Program-made: the position numbers and the translations under genes
Notes under the pieces: model-generated
What the model saw: only the letters and a program-made list of their open reading frames with translations
Told to the model about the DNA's origin: nothing
Databases searched by the model: none
NCBI RefSeq assembly: GCF_947489035.1
Contig: NZ_CANLCI010000029.1
Coordinates: 1 to 59,726 of the forward strand
Reading direction: 5' to 3'
Length of the DNA: 59,726 nt
Source: an uncultured Ferrimonas sp.
GTDB lineage: Bacteria; Pseudomonadota; Gammaproteobacteria; Enterobacterales; Shewanellaceae
Part shown: positions 46,727 to 55,429 of the stretch, piece by piece
Layout of the letters: every line of letters starts with the position of its first letter
Numbering within the stretch: position 1 is the first letter of the stretch

Positions 46727-47761
46727 ATGCGAAAAATCATCCATGTAGACATGGACTGCTTCTATGCAGCGGTCGAGGTACGCGACAATCCGCAATTGGC
46801 CAATCAGCCGGTTGCGGTGGGCGGCCCCGCTGGCGGCCGTGGCGTGCTGTCTACCTGCAACTATCAAGCCCGCGAATTTGGCGTCCGCAGTGCCATGCCC
46901 AGCGGCGAAGCCCTGCGCCGTTGCCCTAACCTCATCATCGTGCCCGGCCGCATGGCGGTGTATCAGCAAGTATCGCAACAGATCCGCGCCATCTTCGAAC
47001 GCTACACCGACAAGATCGAACCCCTGTCTCTCGATGAAGCCTTCTTGGATGTCAGCGATTGCCAAGCGTGCCGTGGCAGCGCCACATTGATTGCCGAACA
47101 GATCCGCGCTGAGATTTTTGCTACCACCGGCTTAACGGCGTCAGCAGGGGTGGCCAACTGCAAGTTCATCGCCAAAATCGCCTCCGACGAAAACAAACCC
47201 AACGGCCAATGCGTGGTGTTGCCCCAGCACGTGGCGTCGTTTTCCGCCGCGCTGCCACTGCGTAAAATTCCTGGGGTGGGGCCCAAAACCGCCGAACGGT
47301 TGAGTGCCCGTGGCTTAAACATTGGTGCCGATGTACTTAAGCACAGCCCAGAACAGCTGGCGCAGTGGTTGGGTAAGTTTGGCCCAGTGCTGCATCAACG
47401 GGCGCAGGGCATCGATCCGCGTGAAGTTATAAGCCATCGCGAGCGCAAATCGGTGGGGGTGGAAACCACCTTGTCGGAGGATCTGGGCAGCGAAACCGAA
47501 TGCCTGCACCAACTGCGTAAGCTGCTGCCGAAACTGAGCCAGCGGCTTGGCACCAAGCGTTTTAAAGGCATCAATATAAAGCTGAAATTCAGCGATTTTC
47601 AGCAAACCACGGTATCCACCCAAGCGCAGCAGTTGGACGAGTCCACCTTACGGGCGTTGCTGCAAACCGGCTATCAACGTGGTCATGGCCGTGGGGTACG
47701 GCTGGTGGGGATCAGCGTCAATCTGGATGACTCCAAGGTGGAGCAACTGTCACTGCTGTAA
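46727..47761 (+). CDS. dinB: DNA polymerase IV (Y family)
   Basis: 344 residues. Error-prone translesion polymerase. Catalytic residues are in HVDMDCFYAAVE and PLSLDEAFLDVSD. A helix-hairpin-helix follows (LRKIPGVGPKTAERLSARG), and the little-finger domain begins near KSVGVETTLSEDLGS. The C-terminus ends in VEQLSLL, close to the beta-clamp binding consensus QLSLF-like seen at Pol IV ends. A LexA box precedes it, so SOS induction is expected. It is followed by two hairpins. Confidence 0.96.
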   Translation: MRKIIHVDMDCFYAAVEVRDNPQLANQPVAVGGPAGGRGVLSTCNYQAREFGVRSAMPSGEALRRCPNLIIVPGRMAVYQQVSQQIRAIFERYTDKIEPLSLDEAFLDVSDCQACRGSATLIAEQIRAEIFATTGLTASAGVANCKFIAKIASDENKPNGQCVVLPQHVASFSAALPLRKIPGVGPKTAERLSARGLNIGADVLKHSPEQLAQWLGKFGPVLHQRAQGIDPREVISHRERKSVGVETTLSEDLGSETECLHQLRKLLPKLSQRLGTKRFKGINIKLKFSDFQQTTVSTQAQQLDESTLRALLQTGYQRGHGRGVRLVGISVNLDDSKVEQLSLL

Positions 47762-47763
47762 CC

Positions 47764-47783
47764 CGAAAGGCGGTTGCCTTTCG
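47764..47783 (+). other. Short hairpin just after dinB
   Basis: Perfect arms CGAAAGGC / GCCTTTCG with a four-base loop, four bases after the stop codon. It has no T run, so it is a weak or Rho-assisted stop or an mRNA-stabilising stem. Confidence 0.5.
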
Positions 47784-47838
47784 CTGGGGGGAACGCGGCG
47801 GCTTTTCAGCCCCAAGGGAATTGGCGAATGAGGCATTG

Positions 47839-47872
47839 CACCTGCTAACGTTCATCACAACGTTAGCAGGTG
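47839..47872. other. Perfect 14-bp inverted repeat between dinB and the small exported protein
   Basis: Arms CACCTGCTAACGTT / AACGTTAGCAGGTG with a six-base loop (CATCAC). No T run follows on either strand. It could be a transcription stop for convergent genes, or a protein-binding site. Confidence 0.7.
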
Positions 47873-47931
47873 ATTGTCTTTATTCAACAAAGGGTTATTT
47901 ATATCAAACCACTAGATTCTAACTGTTGTTA

Positions 47932-48219
47932 TTACGCCGTATGGCACGTGACAAAAATCTCTTTTACTTCAGCCCAAGAACTGACAATGCGGTTGTTTTC
48001 CCAAGTGCTGTATTGCCGCTGTTCACGATCGTAAACCCCCAGAATCGCCACGCCGGCATCGTTGTAGCCACAATTGGCTGGATCGGGTTTGGTCATGCGA
48101 TCAGGAATGCCGATAATTTCATACGAGGTGCCATCAGGGTGCTGGGCGACGGTTGAAATATTGGCTAAAGCAGCAAAGCTAAGCAGGGAGACAAGCAGGG
48201 CGGTCGCGAGCTGAAGCAT
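47932..48219 (-). CDS. Small exported protein of unknown function
   Basis: 95 residues with a clear signal peptide (MLQLATALLVSLLSFAALA, cleavage before N). The mature 76 residues contain two cysteines (ANCGYND and FVTCHTA) likely to form one disulfide in the periplasm. Segments YEIIGIPDRMTKPDPANCGY and YDREQRQYSTWENNRIVSSW suggest a small beta-rich domain. A GGAGAG lies just before the ATG. I do not recognise the family. It is convergent with dinB. Confidence 0.7.
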   Translation of the reverse strand: MLQLATALLVSLLSFAALANISTVAQHPDGTSYEIIGIPDRMTKPDPANCGYNDAGVAILGVYDREQRQYSTWENNRIVSSWAEVKEIFVTCHTA

Positions 48220-48579
48220 AGGCTCTCCATAAGGCAGTTATTTTATTTTTTAAGGATTAAAATTAGAACACGCCAATCCGTTAGGCAAATATTAGCCGGA
48301 ATAAAGACCAGTCAGCCATAACGGTTAATGAACTGGTTTGTGATTAATCGCTGCATCAATAATGATTCTTCTTGATTTTTTATTTAAAAAGCGAGCGCGG
48401 CTGTCCTGTTAAATAAAGGATTCGCCTAACCATGATGAATGCAGCAGCACAGGATTGATCTTCAGTGGGGCCAATCGCCGCGATACGGTGGCGCAAGCCA
48501 GAGTAAACCCGCGAGTTGGAGTTGCTGTCTGCGGGGGCAATTGTTAGCGTAGCGCTATTATTCACCACAAGGATCTGTG
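48220..48579 (+). other. Intergenic region before the amidohydrolase gene
   Basis: 360 bases, AT-rich on its left (48240-48420). It must hold the promoter of the exported protein (leftward) and of the amidohydrolase (rightward). A 62-codon frame on the minus strand (48380-48568) has no good start and is not called. I see no RNA gene. Confidence 0.4.
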
Positions 48580-50196
48580 ATGTTTTTCAAACCCTTAGTT
48601 GTTGCGCTTGGCCTGTGCGCCAGCGCGGCACAGGCCGATACGCTGATTATCGACAACGTTAATGGCTACACCCTGACCGATGCGGGCCTCAGCCAATTTG
48701 CTGCCCTGCATGTGCAAGACGGCAAAGTGGTGGCCACCGGCAACCGCGGCGCCTTTGCTAAGCTCGCCGCCGATCGCCGCATTGATGGCGATGGCAAAAC
48801 AATGCTGCCGGGCTTAACCGATGCCCACGGCCACCTGTTGGGGTTGGGCTACCTCAATACCGATCTCAACCTCTCTGGCAGTAGCAGCAAAGCCGATGCG
48901 TTACAGCAGATCAACGTCTACGCGGGCGCCAACAAGGATGCCCCTTGGCTGCGTGGCCGCGGCTGGAACCAAGAGCTGTGGCCAAGCGGAGCCTTTCCTG
49001 CGGCGGCAGATCTTGACGCCATCGTTGCTGACAAACCGGTGTGGTTGCGCCGAGTGGACGGCCACGCTGGTTGGGCCAACAGCAAGGCGTTAGCACTGGC
49101 AGGGATCAACGCCAACACCCCGGATCCCGCTGGCGGTCAGATCATGCGCGACGACCAAGGCCGCGCCACTGGCATACTTATCGACAACGCCATGAGCTTG
49201 GTGGAACAACACCTGCCCAAGCGCAGTGCCGACGAACGGCAACAGGCCGCGCAAGCGGCGTTAAAGCAGCTGGCCAGCTTAGGCTTAACCGGTATCCACG
49301 ACGCAGGCGTGGGCGCCAGCACCTTGCAGCTGTATAAGCAGTTAGAAGCCAACGGCCAGTTGCCGCTGCGCTTGTACGCCATGCTGGCGGACGTGGAAAC
49401 CTTAGAACAGGTAACACAGCCCCATTACGGCGAACGGCTTACTGCCCGCTCGGTTAAGCTGTATGCCGATGGCGCCTTGGGCAGTCGCGGTGCGGCGCTG
49501 ATTGAGGAGTACAGCGATCGCAAAGGCCACCTCGGCTTGCTGATCCACCCCGTGGTTGAACTGAACCGCCGGGTAGAAGCGGTGATTGATGCGGGTTTCC
49601 AAGCCAACGTGCACGCCATTGGCGATCGCGGCAATCGCGAAGTGCTAAAGGCGCTGGCCAGCCACGGCGAAGCGGGGCAACGCCACCGTATCGAGCACTT
49701 GCAGGTGGTAGAACCGTCGGATTTTGATGCGATAAAACAAGCGGGGATCATCGCCTCAATCCAGCCAACCCACGCCACCTCAGACATGAACATGGCTGAG
49801 GATCGTTTAGGGCACGAGCGCATCCACGGCGCCTACGCGTGGCGGACTATTCTGGATAAAGGCATACCGCTGGCGGCGGGATCGGATTTCCCGATTGAAT
49901 CCCCCAACCCATTCTGGGGGCTGTACTCTGCCGTGGCGCGCCAAGATCACCACGGTAACCCCGCCGGTGGCTGGTATCCCAATCAAGCGATGAGCCGCGA
50001 AGAAGCGCTGCATGGCTTTACCTTGGGCGCAGCCTACGCCAGTTTCCAAGAGGATACCCTCGGCAGCTTAGAGCCCGGCAAGCAGGCGGATTTCATCTTG
50101 ATTGACCGTGATTACTTTACCGTTGCCACCAGTGCGATCTGGCAAACCCAAGTGCTGGCAACCTACGTGGCCGGTGAACTGGTGCATCAACCGTGA
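48580..50196 (+). CDS. Exported amidohydrolase, YtcJ-like
   Basis: 538 residues with a signal peptide (about 1-19, ending AQA-D). ATG 48580 is chosen for its spacing to AAGGA. The metal-dependent amidohydrolase fold has GLTDAHGHLLGLGY (HxH), KLYADGALGSRGA with the bridging residue region, NVHAIGDRGNREVL, RIEHLQVV and AAGSDFPIESPNPFWG (final Asp). LEPGKQADFILIDRDYF closes the beta-sandwich. YtcJ-like enzymes hydrolyse amide or formamide bonds; the substrate is unknown. The next gene overlaps in coordinates of its GTG but starts later. Confidence 0.88.
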   Translation: MFFKPLVVALGLCASAAQADTLIIDNVNGYTLTDAGLSQFAALHVQDGKVVATGNRGAFAKLAADRRIDGDGKTMLPGLTDAHGHLLGLGYLNTDLNLSGSSSKADALQQINVYAGANKDAPWLRGRGWNQELWPSGAFPAAADLDAIVADKPVWLRRVDGHAGWANSKALALAGINANTPDPAGGQIMRDDQGRATGILIDNAMSLVEQHLPKRSADERQQAAQAALKQLASLGLTGIHDAGVGASTLQLYKQLEANGQLPLRLYAMLADVETLEQVTQPHYGERLTARSVKLYADGALGSRGAALIEEYSDRKGHLGLLIHPVVELNRRVEAVIDAGFQANVHAIGDRGNREVLKALASHGEAGQRHRIEHLQVVEPSDFDAIKQAGIIASIQPTHATSDMNMAEDRLGHERIHGAYAWRTILDKGIPLAAGSDFPIESPNPFWGLYSAVARQDHHGNPAGGWYPNQAMSREEALHGFTLGAAYASFQEDTLGSLEPGKQADFILIDRDYFTVATSAIWQTQVLATYVAGELVHQP

Positions 50197-50207
50197 AGGA
50201 GCAACCC

Positions 50208-50564
50208 ATGCCACAGCACGAAAAGCTAAATTACGTGGAGTTTCCAAGCCGCGACTTAGTGGCCACTAAGGCGTTTTTCAGCCAGGTGTTTGGCTGGCAG
50301 TTTGAAGATTATGGCCCCGAGTACAGCGCCTTTGGCGAAGAAGGGCTCAGTGGTGGTTTTTTCCTATCCGATCAATGCAGCACCACCGCGACCGGTGCCG
50401 CGCTGCTGGTGTTTTACAGCAACGACATTCACGCCACCTTAGCCAAGGTAGAGCAGGGCGGTGGTTGCATCGTTAAGCCGTTGTTTGATTTTCCCGGCGG
50501 CTGTCGCTTCCACTTTACCGAGCCCAGCGGCAACGAGTTCGCGGTTTGGTCGGAATCCCGTTAA
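50208..50564 (+). CDS. VOC (glyoxalase/bleomycin-resistance-like) family protein
   Basis: 118 residues from the ATG at 50208, which follows AAGGAG by six bases; an upstream GTG overlapping the amidohydrolase is less likely. The repeat beta-alpha-beta-beta-beta pattern is seen in LNYVEFPSRDLVATKAFFSQVFGWQFEDYG and ALLVFYSNDIHATLAKVEQGGGCIVKPLFDFPGGCRFHFTEPSGNEFAVW. It is close to the YdcS/VOC group of small dioxygenase-like or binding proteins. Function is unknown. Likely co-transcribed with the amidohydrolase; a terminator follows. Confidence 0.85.
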   Translation: MPQHEKLNYVEFPSRDLVATKAFFSQVFGWQFEDYGPEYSAFGEEGLSGGFFLSDQCSTTATGAALLVFYSNDIHATLAKVEQGGGCIVKPLFDFPGGCRFHFTEPSGNEFAVWSESR

Positions 50565-50864
50565 GCACCGACTAAAACCGCCGTTAACCCCGCGATCTAA
50601 GCCGCGAGTGAAACCGCGCTAAGCCGTTATTCAAGCCCAAAGCGCCAACCGTTGTTGGCGCTTTTTTTGGCGGCACGGCAGCTGCGATCGCCTCTAACAT
50701 CGATTTTTTCGCTTAACAGCGCCTACCACAATCGACTTTAATCTGTTTTGTCGTTTGTGGTGATAGATTTCAATCGTTTTAACAAAAGCTTGGTCGGCGG
50801 CATTATGGCTTCAACAACGCAGCACAGCGTCATTGAAAACCATTTTAAATAAGCGAGCTAAGTC
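50565..50864 (+). promoter_or_regulatory. Terminator and ahpC promoter region
   Basis: 300 bases. A strong terminator stands at 50639-50668 (AGCGCCAAC / GTTGGCGCT, then T run). Before it are GC-rich short repeats based on CCGCG. The rest is the ahpC upstream region; GATAGATTTCAATC at 50762-50775 resembles one half of an OxyR site but the match is too weak to claim. Confidence 0.5.
50639..50668 (+). terminator. Intrinsic terminator after the VOC gene
   Basis: Perfect stem AGCGCCAAC / GTTGGCGCT with loop CGTT and a seven-T run. Confidence 0.88.
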
Positions 50865-51422
50865 ATGATCAACACTCAAATTAAGCCATTCAACGCCACC
50901 GCATTCAAACATGGTGAATTCGTAGAGATCACCGAGCAGGACGTACTGGGTAAGTGGGCGGTATTCTGCTTCTACCCAGCGGATTTCACCTTTGTTTGCC
51001 CAACCGAACTGGGTGACTTGGCCGACCACTACGAAGAGCTGCAGCGCCGTGGCGTCGAGGTGTACTCGGTATCTACCGACACCCATTTCACTCACAAAGC
51101 GTGGCACGACAGCTCCGACACCATCGGCAAGATCAACTACTTCATGGTGGGCGACCAAACCGGCAACATCACCAACAACTTCAACGTAATGCGTGAAGGC
51201 CAAGGCTTGGCAGACCGCGCCACCTTCTTGGTTGACCCACAAGGCACCATCCAAGCGATGGAGATCACCGCCGAAGGCATCGGCCGCGACGCCGAAGATC
51301 TGATGCGCAAAGTCAAAGCCGCCCAATACGTGGCCAACAACCCAGGCGAAGTGTGCCCAGCTAAGTGGAAAGAGGGCGAAGAGACGCTGGCGCCATCTCT
51401 GGACCTAGTTGGCAAAATCTAA
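50865..51422 (+). CDS. ahpC: Alkyl hydroperoxide reductase peroxiredoxin subunit
   Basis: A 185-residue typical 2-Cys peroxiredoxin. The peroxidatic Cys45 is in [17 protein letters not shown]; the resolving cysteine is in [13 protein letters not shown]. It reduces H2O2, organic peroxides and peroxynitrite and is regenerated by AhpF, encoded downstream. The last four codons and stop (VGKI, stop) are repeated twice more as 15-base units directly after the gene. Confidence 0.97.
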   Translation: MINTQIKPFNATAFKHGEFVEITEQDVLGKWAVFCFYPADFTFVCPTELGDLADHYEELQRRGVEVYSVSTDTHFTHKAWHDSSDTIGKINYFMVGDQTGNITNNFNVMREGQGLADRATFLVDPQGTIQAMEITAEGIGRDAEDLMRKVKAAQYVANNPGEVCPAKWKEGEETLAPSLDLVGKI

Positions 51423-51452
51423 GTTGGCAAGATCTAAGTCGGCAAAATCTAA
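51408..51452 (+). repeat. Three tandem 15-bp units repeating the ahpC 3' end
   Basis: Units at 51408-51422, 51423-51437 and 51438-51452 each read Val-Gly-Lys-Ile-stop in the ahpC frame. They differ only at synonymous third positions (AAA/AAG, GTT/GTC). The first unit is the real end of ahpC. Confidence 0.95.
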
Positions 51453-51609
51453 GCCCACTTAACGATTCCGTAGTCGCTCCCCGTCCTCGCTCATGTGGCG
51501 GGGGGCGCATTTCCCCCAACAACTTAATAGACCGATTGCAGCAGGGTTTTTCCCCAAAAGCGTTGCTGCAATCGGTGTGACGATCCCCAAATTAGAAAAG
51601 GCGCGACCC

Positions 51610-53199
51610 ATGTTAGATCAAGCAATGAAACAGCAACTGCAATCCTACCTGTCCAACCTGCGCAGCAAGGTACTGCTGCGCTTAAGTCTGGATGGCAGCG
51701 ACACCGCCACCAAGCTGCACGCACTGGCCAACGACATCGCCTCACTCAGCGATAAAGTCAGCGTGGTGCAAGACAACTCGGCCAAGCGCCAGCCGCTGAT
51801 GCAGGTAGAAAGCGAAGCCAAGGGCACCAAAATCGGCTTTGCTGGCTTGCCGATGGGCCATGAATTTACCTCCTTGGTGCTGGCACTGCTGCACAGCGGC
51901 GGCCACCCGATTAAGCTCGAGCCCGAAGTGATCGAGCAGATCGCCGCCTTGGAAACGCCGTTAGAGGTGGAGATCTTTATCTCGCTGTCGTGCCAAAATT
52001 GCCCCGAAGTGGTGCAAGCGTTCAACATGATGGCCGCGATTAACCCGCTGATTAACGTCACCATGATCGACGGCGCGGCGTTCCAACAGGAAGTGAAGCA
52101 GCGCGACATCATGGCGGTGCCAAGCGTGTTTGTGAACGGCGAGCTGTTTGGCCAAGGGCGGATGTCGCTGGCGGAGATCTTAAACAAGGTTGATAGCGGT
52201 GCGGCCGCCAAACAAGCGGACAAACTTAACCAACAAGCGCCGTTTGATGTGTTGGTAGTAGGCGGCGGCCCAGCCGGTTCTTCCGCTGCAATTTACGCCG
52301 CCCGTAAAGGCATTCGCACCGGCGTCGTGGCGGATCGTTTTGGCGGCCAAGTGCAAGACACCATGGCGATTGAAAACTTCATCTCAGTGAAAGCCACCAC
52401 CGGCCCGAAACTGGTGGCCAGCTTGGAAGAGCACGTAAAAGAGTACGGCGTGGAAGTGATGACCGAACAACGCGCCGCCAACATCATTGGCGCTGCAGAC
52501 AGCGACGACGGCTACATCCACGTTGAACTGGAAAGCGGCGCGGTATTGAAAGCCCGCAGCGTCATTACCAGCACCGGTGCCCGCTGGCGCGAAATGAACG
52601 TGCCCGGCGAACAAGCCTACCGCAACAAAGGCGTGGCCTACTGCCCGCATTGCGATGGGCCCCTGTTCAAAGGCAAGCGCACCGCAGTGATTGGCGGCGG
52701 CAACTCCGGCATTGAAGCGGCGATTGATCTGGCCGGTATCGTTGAACACGTTACCGTATTGGAATTTGCCGATACCCTGCGCGCCGATCAGGTGCTGATC
52801 GACAAAGTCCGCGCCACCGGCAACATCGACATCATCACCCTAGCGCAAACCACCCAAGTGCTGGGCGATGGCGACCGCGTCACCGGATTGGAATACAAAG
52901 ATCGCAGCAGCGGCGAACTGAAGCAGCTGTCTCTGTCTGGGATCTTCGTTCAAATCGGTTTGGTGCCCAACAGCGAATGGTTAAAGGACAGCAAGGTGGC
53001 GTTATCGCCACGGGGCGAGATTGAGATCAACGCCCACGGCGCCACCAGCTTGCCCGGCGTATTTGCCGCCGGTGACGTAACCACCGTGCCTTACAAGCAG
53101 ATCATCATCGCCATGGGCGAAGGGGCCAAAGCCAGCTTAGGTGCCTTTGATTACTTAATTCGTAATCCCGTGCCACAGTCCCAAGCCGAAGCGGCCTAA
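51610..53199 (+). CDS. ahpF: Alkyl hydroperoxide reductase flavoprotein subunit
   Basis: 529 residues from [14 protein letters not shown] at 51610, chosen by family alignment. The N-terminal twin thioredoxin-fold domain has the CQNC redox centre; then FAD-binding [19 protein letters not shown], the CPHC active disulfide ([15 protein letters not shown]), NAD(P)H-binding [17 protein letters not shown] and the final [34 protein letters not shown]. It passes electrons from NADH to AhpC. A terminator hairpin follows. Part of its 3' end is repeated just downstream. Confidence 0.97.
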   Translation: MLDQAMKQQLQSYLSNLRSKVLLRLSLDGSDTATKLHALANDIASLSDKVSVVQDNSAKRQPLMQVESEAKGTKIGFAGLPMGHEFTSLVLALLHSGGHPIKLEPEVIEQIAALETPLEVEIFISLSCQNCPEVVQAFNMMAAINPLINVTMIDGAAFQQEVKQRDIMAVPSVFVNGELFGQGRMSLAEILNKVDSGAAAKQADKLNQQAPFDVLVVGGGPAGSSAAIYAARKGIRTGVVADRFGGQVQDTMAIENFISVKATTGPKLVASLEEHVKEYGVEVMTEQRAANIIGAADSDDGYIHVELESGAVLKARSVITSTGARWREMNVPGEQAYRNKGVAYCPHCDGPLFKGKRTAVIGGGNSGIEAAIDLAGIVEHVTVLEFADTLRADQVLIDKVRATGNIDIITLAQTTQVLGDGDRVTGLEYKDRSSGELKQLSLSGIFVQIGLVPNSEWLKDSKVALSPRGEIEINAHGATSLPGVFAAGDVTTVPYKQIIIAMGEGAKASLGAFDYLIRNPVPQSQAEAA

Positions 53200-53220
53200 G
53201 CCCTAGCCCCGCGTTACCCC

Positions 53221-53251
53221 CAAAGCCCACGCCAGCGCGTGGGCTTTTTGG
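53221..53251 (+). terminator. Intrinsic terminator after ahpF
   Basis: Stem AAAGCCCACGC / GCGTGGGCTTT with a four-base loop and T run. Confidence 0.85.
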
Positions 53252-53278
53252 TGGAAACCAGCACTTAACCAGAAGCAC

Positions 53279-53316
53279 TTAACCAGACACCCATCTTAAC
53301 TGGCACTTTTTAGCTA
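53279..53316 (+). mobile_element. Solitary copy of the RAYT element left end
   Basis: TTAACCAGACACCCATCTTA and the next bases to AGCTA match, with one substitution and one T fewer, the sequence at 58260-58298 that precedes the transposase gene. It has the same orientation and no transposase. It is therefore a remnant end, or an insertion or REP-like sequence moved by the same enzyme. It abuts the ahpF fragment duplication. Confidence 0.8.
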
Positions 53317-53318
53317 CC

Positions 53319-53459
53319 GAGCAGGTGCTTATCGACAAAGCCCGCGCCAATGCCAACATCGACATCATCGCCATGGGCGAAGGGGCCAAAGCCAGCTTAG
53401 GTGCCTTTGATTACTTAATTGGTAATCCCGTGCCAGAAGCGCAAACCGCCATAGCCTAA
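53319..53459 (+). pseudogene. Internally deleted duplicate of the ahpF 3' end
   Basis: 47 codons including stop. The first part (EQVLIDKARANANIDII) corresponds to ahpF around 52788-52836; the rest ([22 protein letters not shown]...) corresponds to 53107-53199. The jump is exactly 273 bases (91 codons) in frame, at a shared ATCATC. The second part is almost identical to ahpF up to the last ten codons, which differ. No start or function is expected; it is a remnant of a diverged second ahpF copy or of local recombination. Confidence 0.85.
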
Positions 53460-53749
53460 ACAGCGGCTTAACCCCACAACGGCAAACCCAAACGCCGCCT
53501 TGATCCTCAAGGCGGCGTTGTTGGTGGTGAAAGATACGGGTTTGCCGGTGTTTTGATATTGAGGTACGCGGCGCAACTTAGGCAGGTTGGGGCGGGAACG
53601 CGGTCATTCATCGTTACCCTGCTGGCGATTCTGGCTAACCACTGGCGCTGCTGTTTAAGTTGCGCGCTGGCTCAAACTTTATTCAAAGCAGCAAGATCTG
53701 TTCTGCCGCTCTGCAGTACCATGGCCGCCGCATCGCAGTGAGGCCGCCA
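53460..53749 (+). other. Hairpin and leader before the modular nuclease gene
   Basis: 290 bases. At 53491-53519 a 12-bp perfect stem (AACGCCGCCTTG / CAAGGCGGCGTT, five-base loop) without T run follows the ahpF fragment. The rest should contain the promoter of the next gene. A 62-codon frame at 53553-53741 is not supported. Confidence 0.5.
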
Positions 53750-55429
53750 ATGTTCCAGTACCAAGGTAAATCCTACAAATCCCTAAACGCCCTGTATTCC
53801 GCCTATAAGGATCAATGCGCCGTTAGCGCGCCGTCGTTTAAGGCGCGGCTTGATGGCGGCTGGTCGATCGAGAAGTCGTTATCCACCCCCAAAGGGTTTA
53901 TGCCGGGCAAACCGGTCTATCACTTTAATGGGGTCGATTACCCCAGCATCAGTGGCCTCTACAAAGCCAATAAAGCCCATGCCAAGGTGTCGTTGCCGCT
54001 GTTTACCGAACGGGTCGAAGCGGGCATGAGCATCGACGAAGCGATGGTGGCACCCAAGAAGAAAACCGGCACCTCCTCCATCGCCACGGAACACGATCCG
54101 TTGATTGTGGAAGGCAAGCAGTACGACTGCCTTAAAGACGTTGCCGTTGCCTATGGGGTGAAATACAACACCATGATTGGCCGCTACCGTCGCGGCCGCC
54201 GCGGCGATGATTTGGTGATCTTAAAAGCGGAAGATAAAGCGGCTGAGGCAGCGGCCTCTGCGCCTGCGGAATCAACAGCAAAAGCGGCACCTTTTATGGT
54301 GGTGGACGGGGTGGAATACGCCTCTGAAAACGACTTGTGCAATGCCTTTAAGGTTAATCGGTCAACCTATCGCGCCCGGCTTAAACGTGGCCTAACGGTG
54401 GCGCAAGCGCTTGGGCAAGCTGAAGTTGCCGATGGTCGCCGCAGCGCCGCTGGGGTACAACGCTACGACTTCCAAGGTGCAAGTCGTTCGGTGCAGGAAA
54501 TTGCCGAGCTAACAGGGATGTCTGCTTCCACGTTGCGAGATCGCCTGTGCCGTGGTGCCACGCTTGAACAAGCGCTCTCTAATCAGCGATTTGGACGCGG
54601 CGTTTTGGGCGAACGGCAGCGGGCGAAAACCGCCATCAAGCGCCGCAGCGTCACCGTTGATGGCGTGACTTACTCCAGCATTAAAGACCTAGCCGAAGCG
54701 TACCAGCTGCCCTATTACGTGGTGCAGCAGCGGATCAGCACCCACGGCTGGACGCCAGAACAAGCGGTAACCGAAGAGGGGCGTTCACGCTCGATCACGG
54801 TTGGCGGAACCCTGTTTAGCACCATCAAAGACGCCGCCGCGCACCACGGTTTAGATGTGGCAGTGGTGCGCGCCCGCATGAATAACGATTGGAGCATCGA
54901 GCAAACCTTTGGCCTAGTGCCCGCGCCCCATGTTCATATGTATCAAGGGCAAAGTTACAGTTCGCTTGCGGCGTTAAGTGAAGTGACCGGCATATCGGTG
55001 CATCGCTTGAGCAACCGCTTACGCAGCGGCTTGTCTATCGACCAAGCAGTGGCGTTAGGCAACGAACGGATCGTCGGCCCAGGCCGCTACAACGAAACCA
55101 TCTTGAAGCGGGATCCCGCGCTAGCCAACACCCCAGCGCTGCTCTATTTCGTGTCGCTCCCCCTCAACGGCGAACTGAAATATAAGATCGGCATCACCAC
55201 CAAAACCGTGCGAGAGCGCCTGTCTGGCGAATCCCCCAATTTCCAACAGTTGGCCGTGCGTGCCGATACCTTGATGGCCTGTTACCTGATGGAGCAGCAG
55301 CTGCACCAGATGCTGGAATCTGAGAACGACAAAAGCATCGACAGCACCATGCTGGATGGCTACACCGAGATCTTCGATCTCGATGACGCTGCGGTAAATA
55401 CGGTGATAGAGCTGATTAACGAAGTCTAA
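53750..55429 (+). CDS. Repeat protein with eight HTH-like modules and C-terminal T5orf172/GIY-YIG-like domain
   Basis: 559 residues from the ATG at 53750 (GAGG six bases upstream). About eight imperfect modules of 40-60 residues follow the pattern Y-x-G-x-x-Y-x-S-I/L-x-x-L-x-x-A-Y...R-x-R-L-x-x-G-W-S-I-E-Q-A, for example YQGKSYKSLNALYSAYKDQ...GGWSIEKSL and VDGVTYSSIKDLAEAYQLP...HGWTPEQAV. Each looks like a beta-strand plus a helix-turn-helix, as in the NUMOD1/IENR modules of homing endonucleases. The C-terminal domain (about 460-525) reads LLYFVSLPLNG, KYKIGITTKTVRERL and MEQQLHQML, matching T5orf172/MUG113 relatives of GIY-YIG nucleases with K-I-G-I-T, R and E...H kept. Probably a DNA-binding nuclease; target unknown. 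Confidence 0.7.
   Translation: MFQYQGKSYKSLNALYSAYKDQCAVSAPSFKARLDGGWSIEKSLSTPKGFMPGKPVYHFNGVDYPSISGLYKANKAHAKVSLPLFTERVEAGMSIDEAMVAPKKKTGTSSIATEHDPLIVEGKQYDCLKDVAVAYGVKYNTMIGRYRRGRRGDDLVILKAEDKAAEAAASAPAESTAKAAPFMVVDGVEYASENDLCNAFKVNRSTYRARLKRGLTVAQALGQAEVADGRRSAAGVQRYDFQGASRSVQEIAELTGMSASTLRDRLCRGATLEQALSNQRFGRGVLGERQRAKTAIKRRSVTVDGVTYSSIKDLAEAYQLPYYVVQQRISTHGWTPEQAVTEEGRSRSITVGGTLFSTIKDAAAHHGLDVAVVRARMNNDWSIEQTFGLVPAPHVHMYQGQSYSSLAALSEVTGISVHRLSNRLRSGLSIDQAVALGNERIVGPGRYNETILKRDPALANTPALLYFVSLPLNGELKYKIGITTKTVRERLSGESPNFQQLAVRADTLMACYLMEQQLHQMLESENDKSIDSTMLDGYTEIFDLDDAAVNTVIELINEV

Noticed and set aside
48380..48568. 62-codon frame on the minus strand upstream of the amidohydrolase gene
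   Set aside because: No convincing start or ribosome binding site and no recognised similarity. It overlaps the likely promoter.
50762..50775. OxyR half-site upstream of ahpC
   Set aside because: Only a partial match to one half of the long OxyR motif, too weak to list as a site.
53553..53741. 62-codon frame before the modular nuclease gene
   Set aside because: It has no ribosome binding site and ends just before the better supported start at 53750. Composition is not protein-like.
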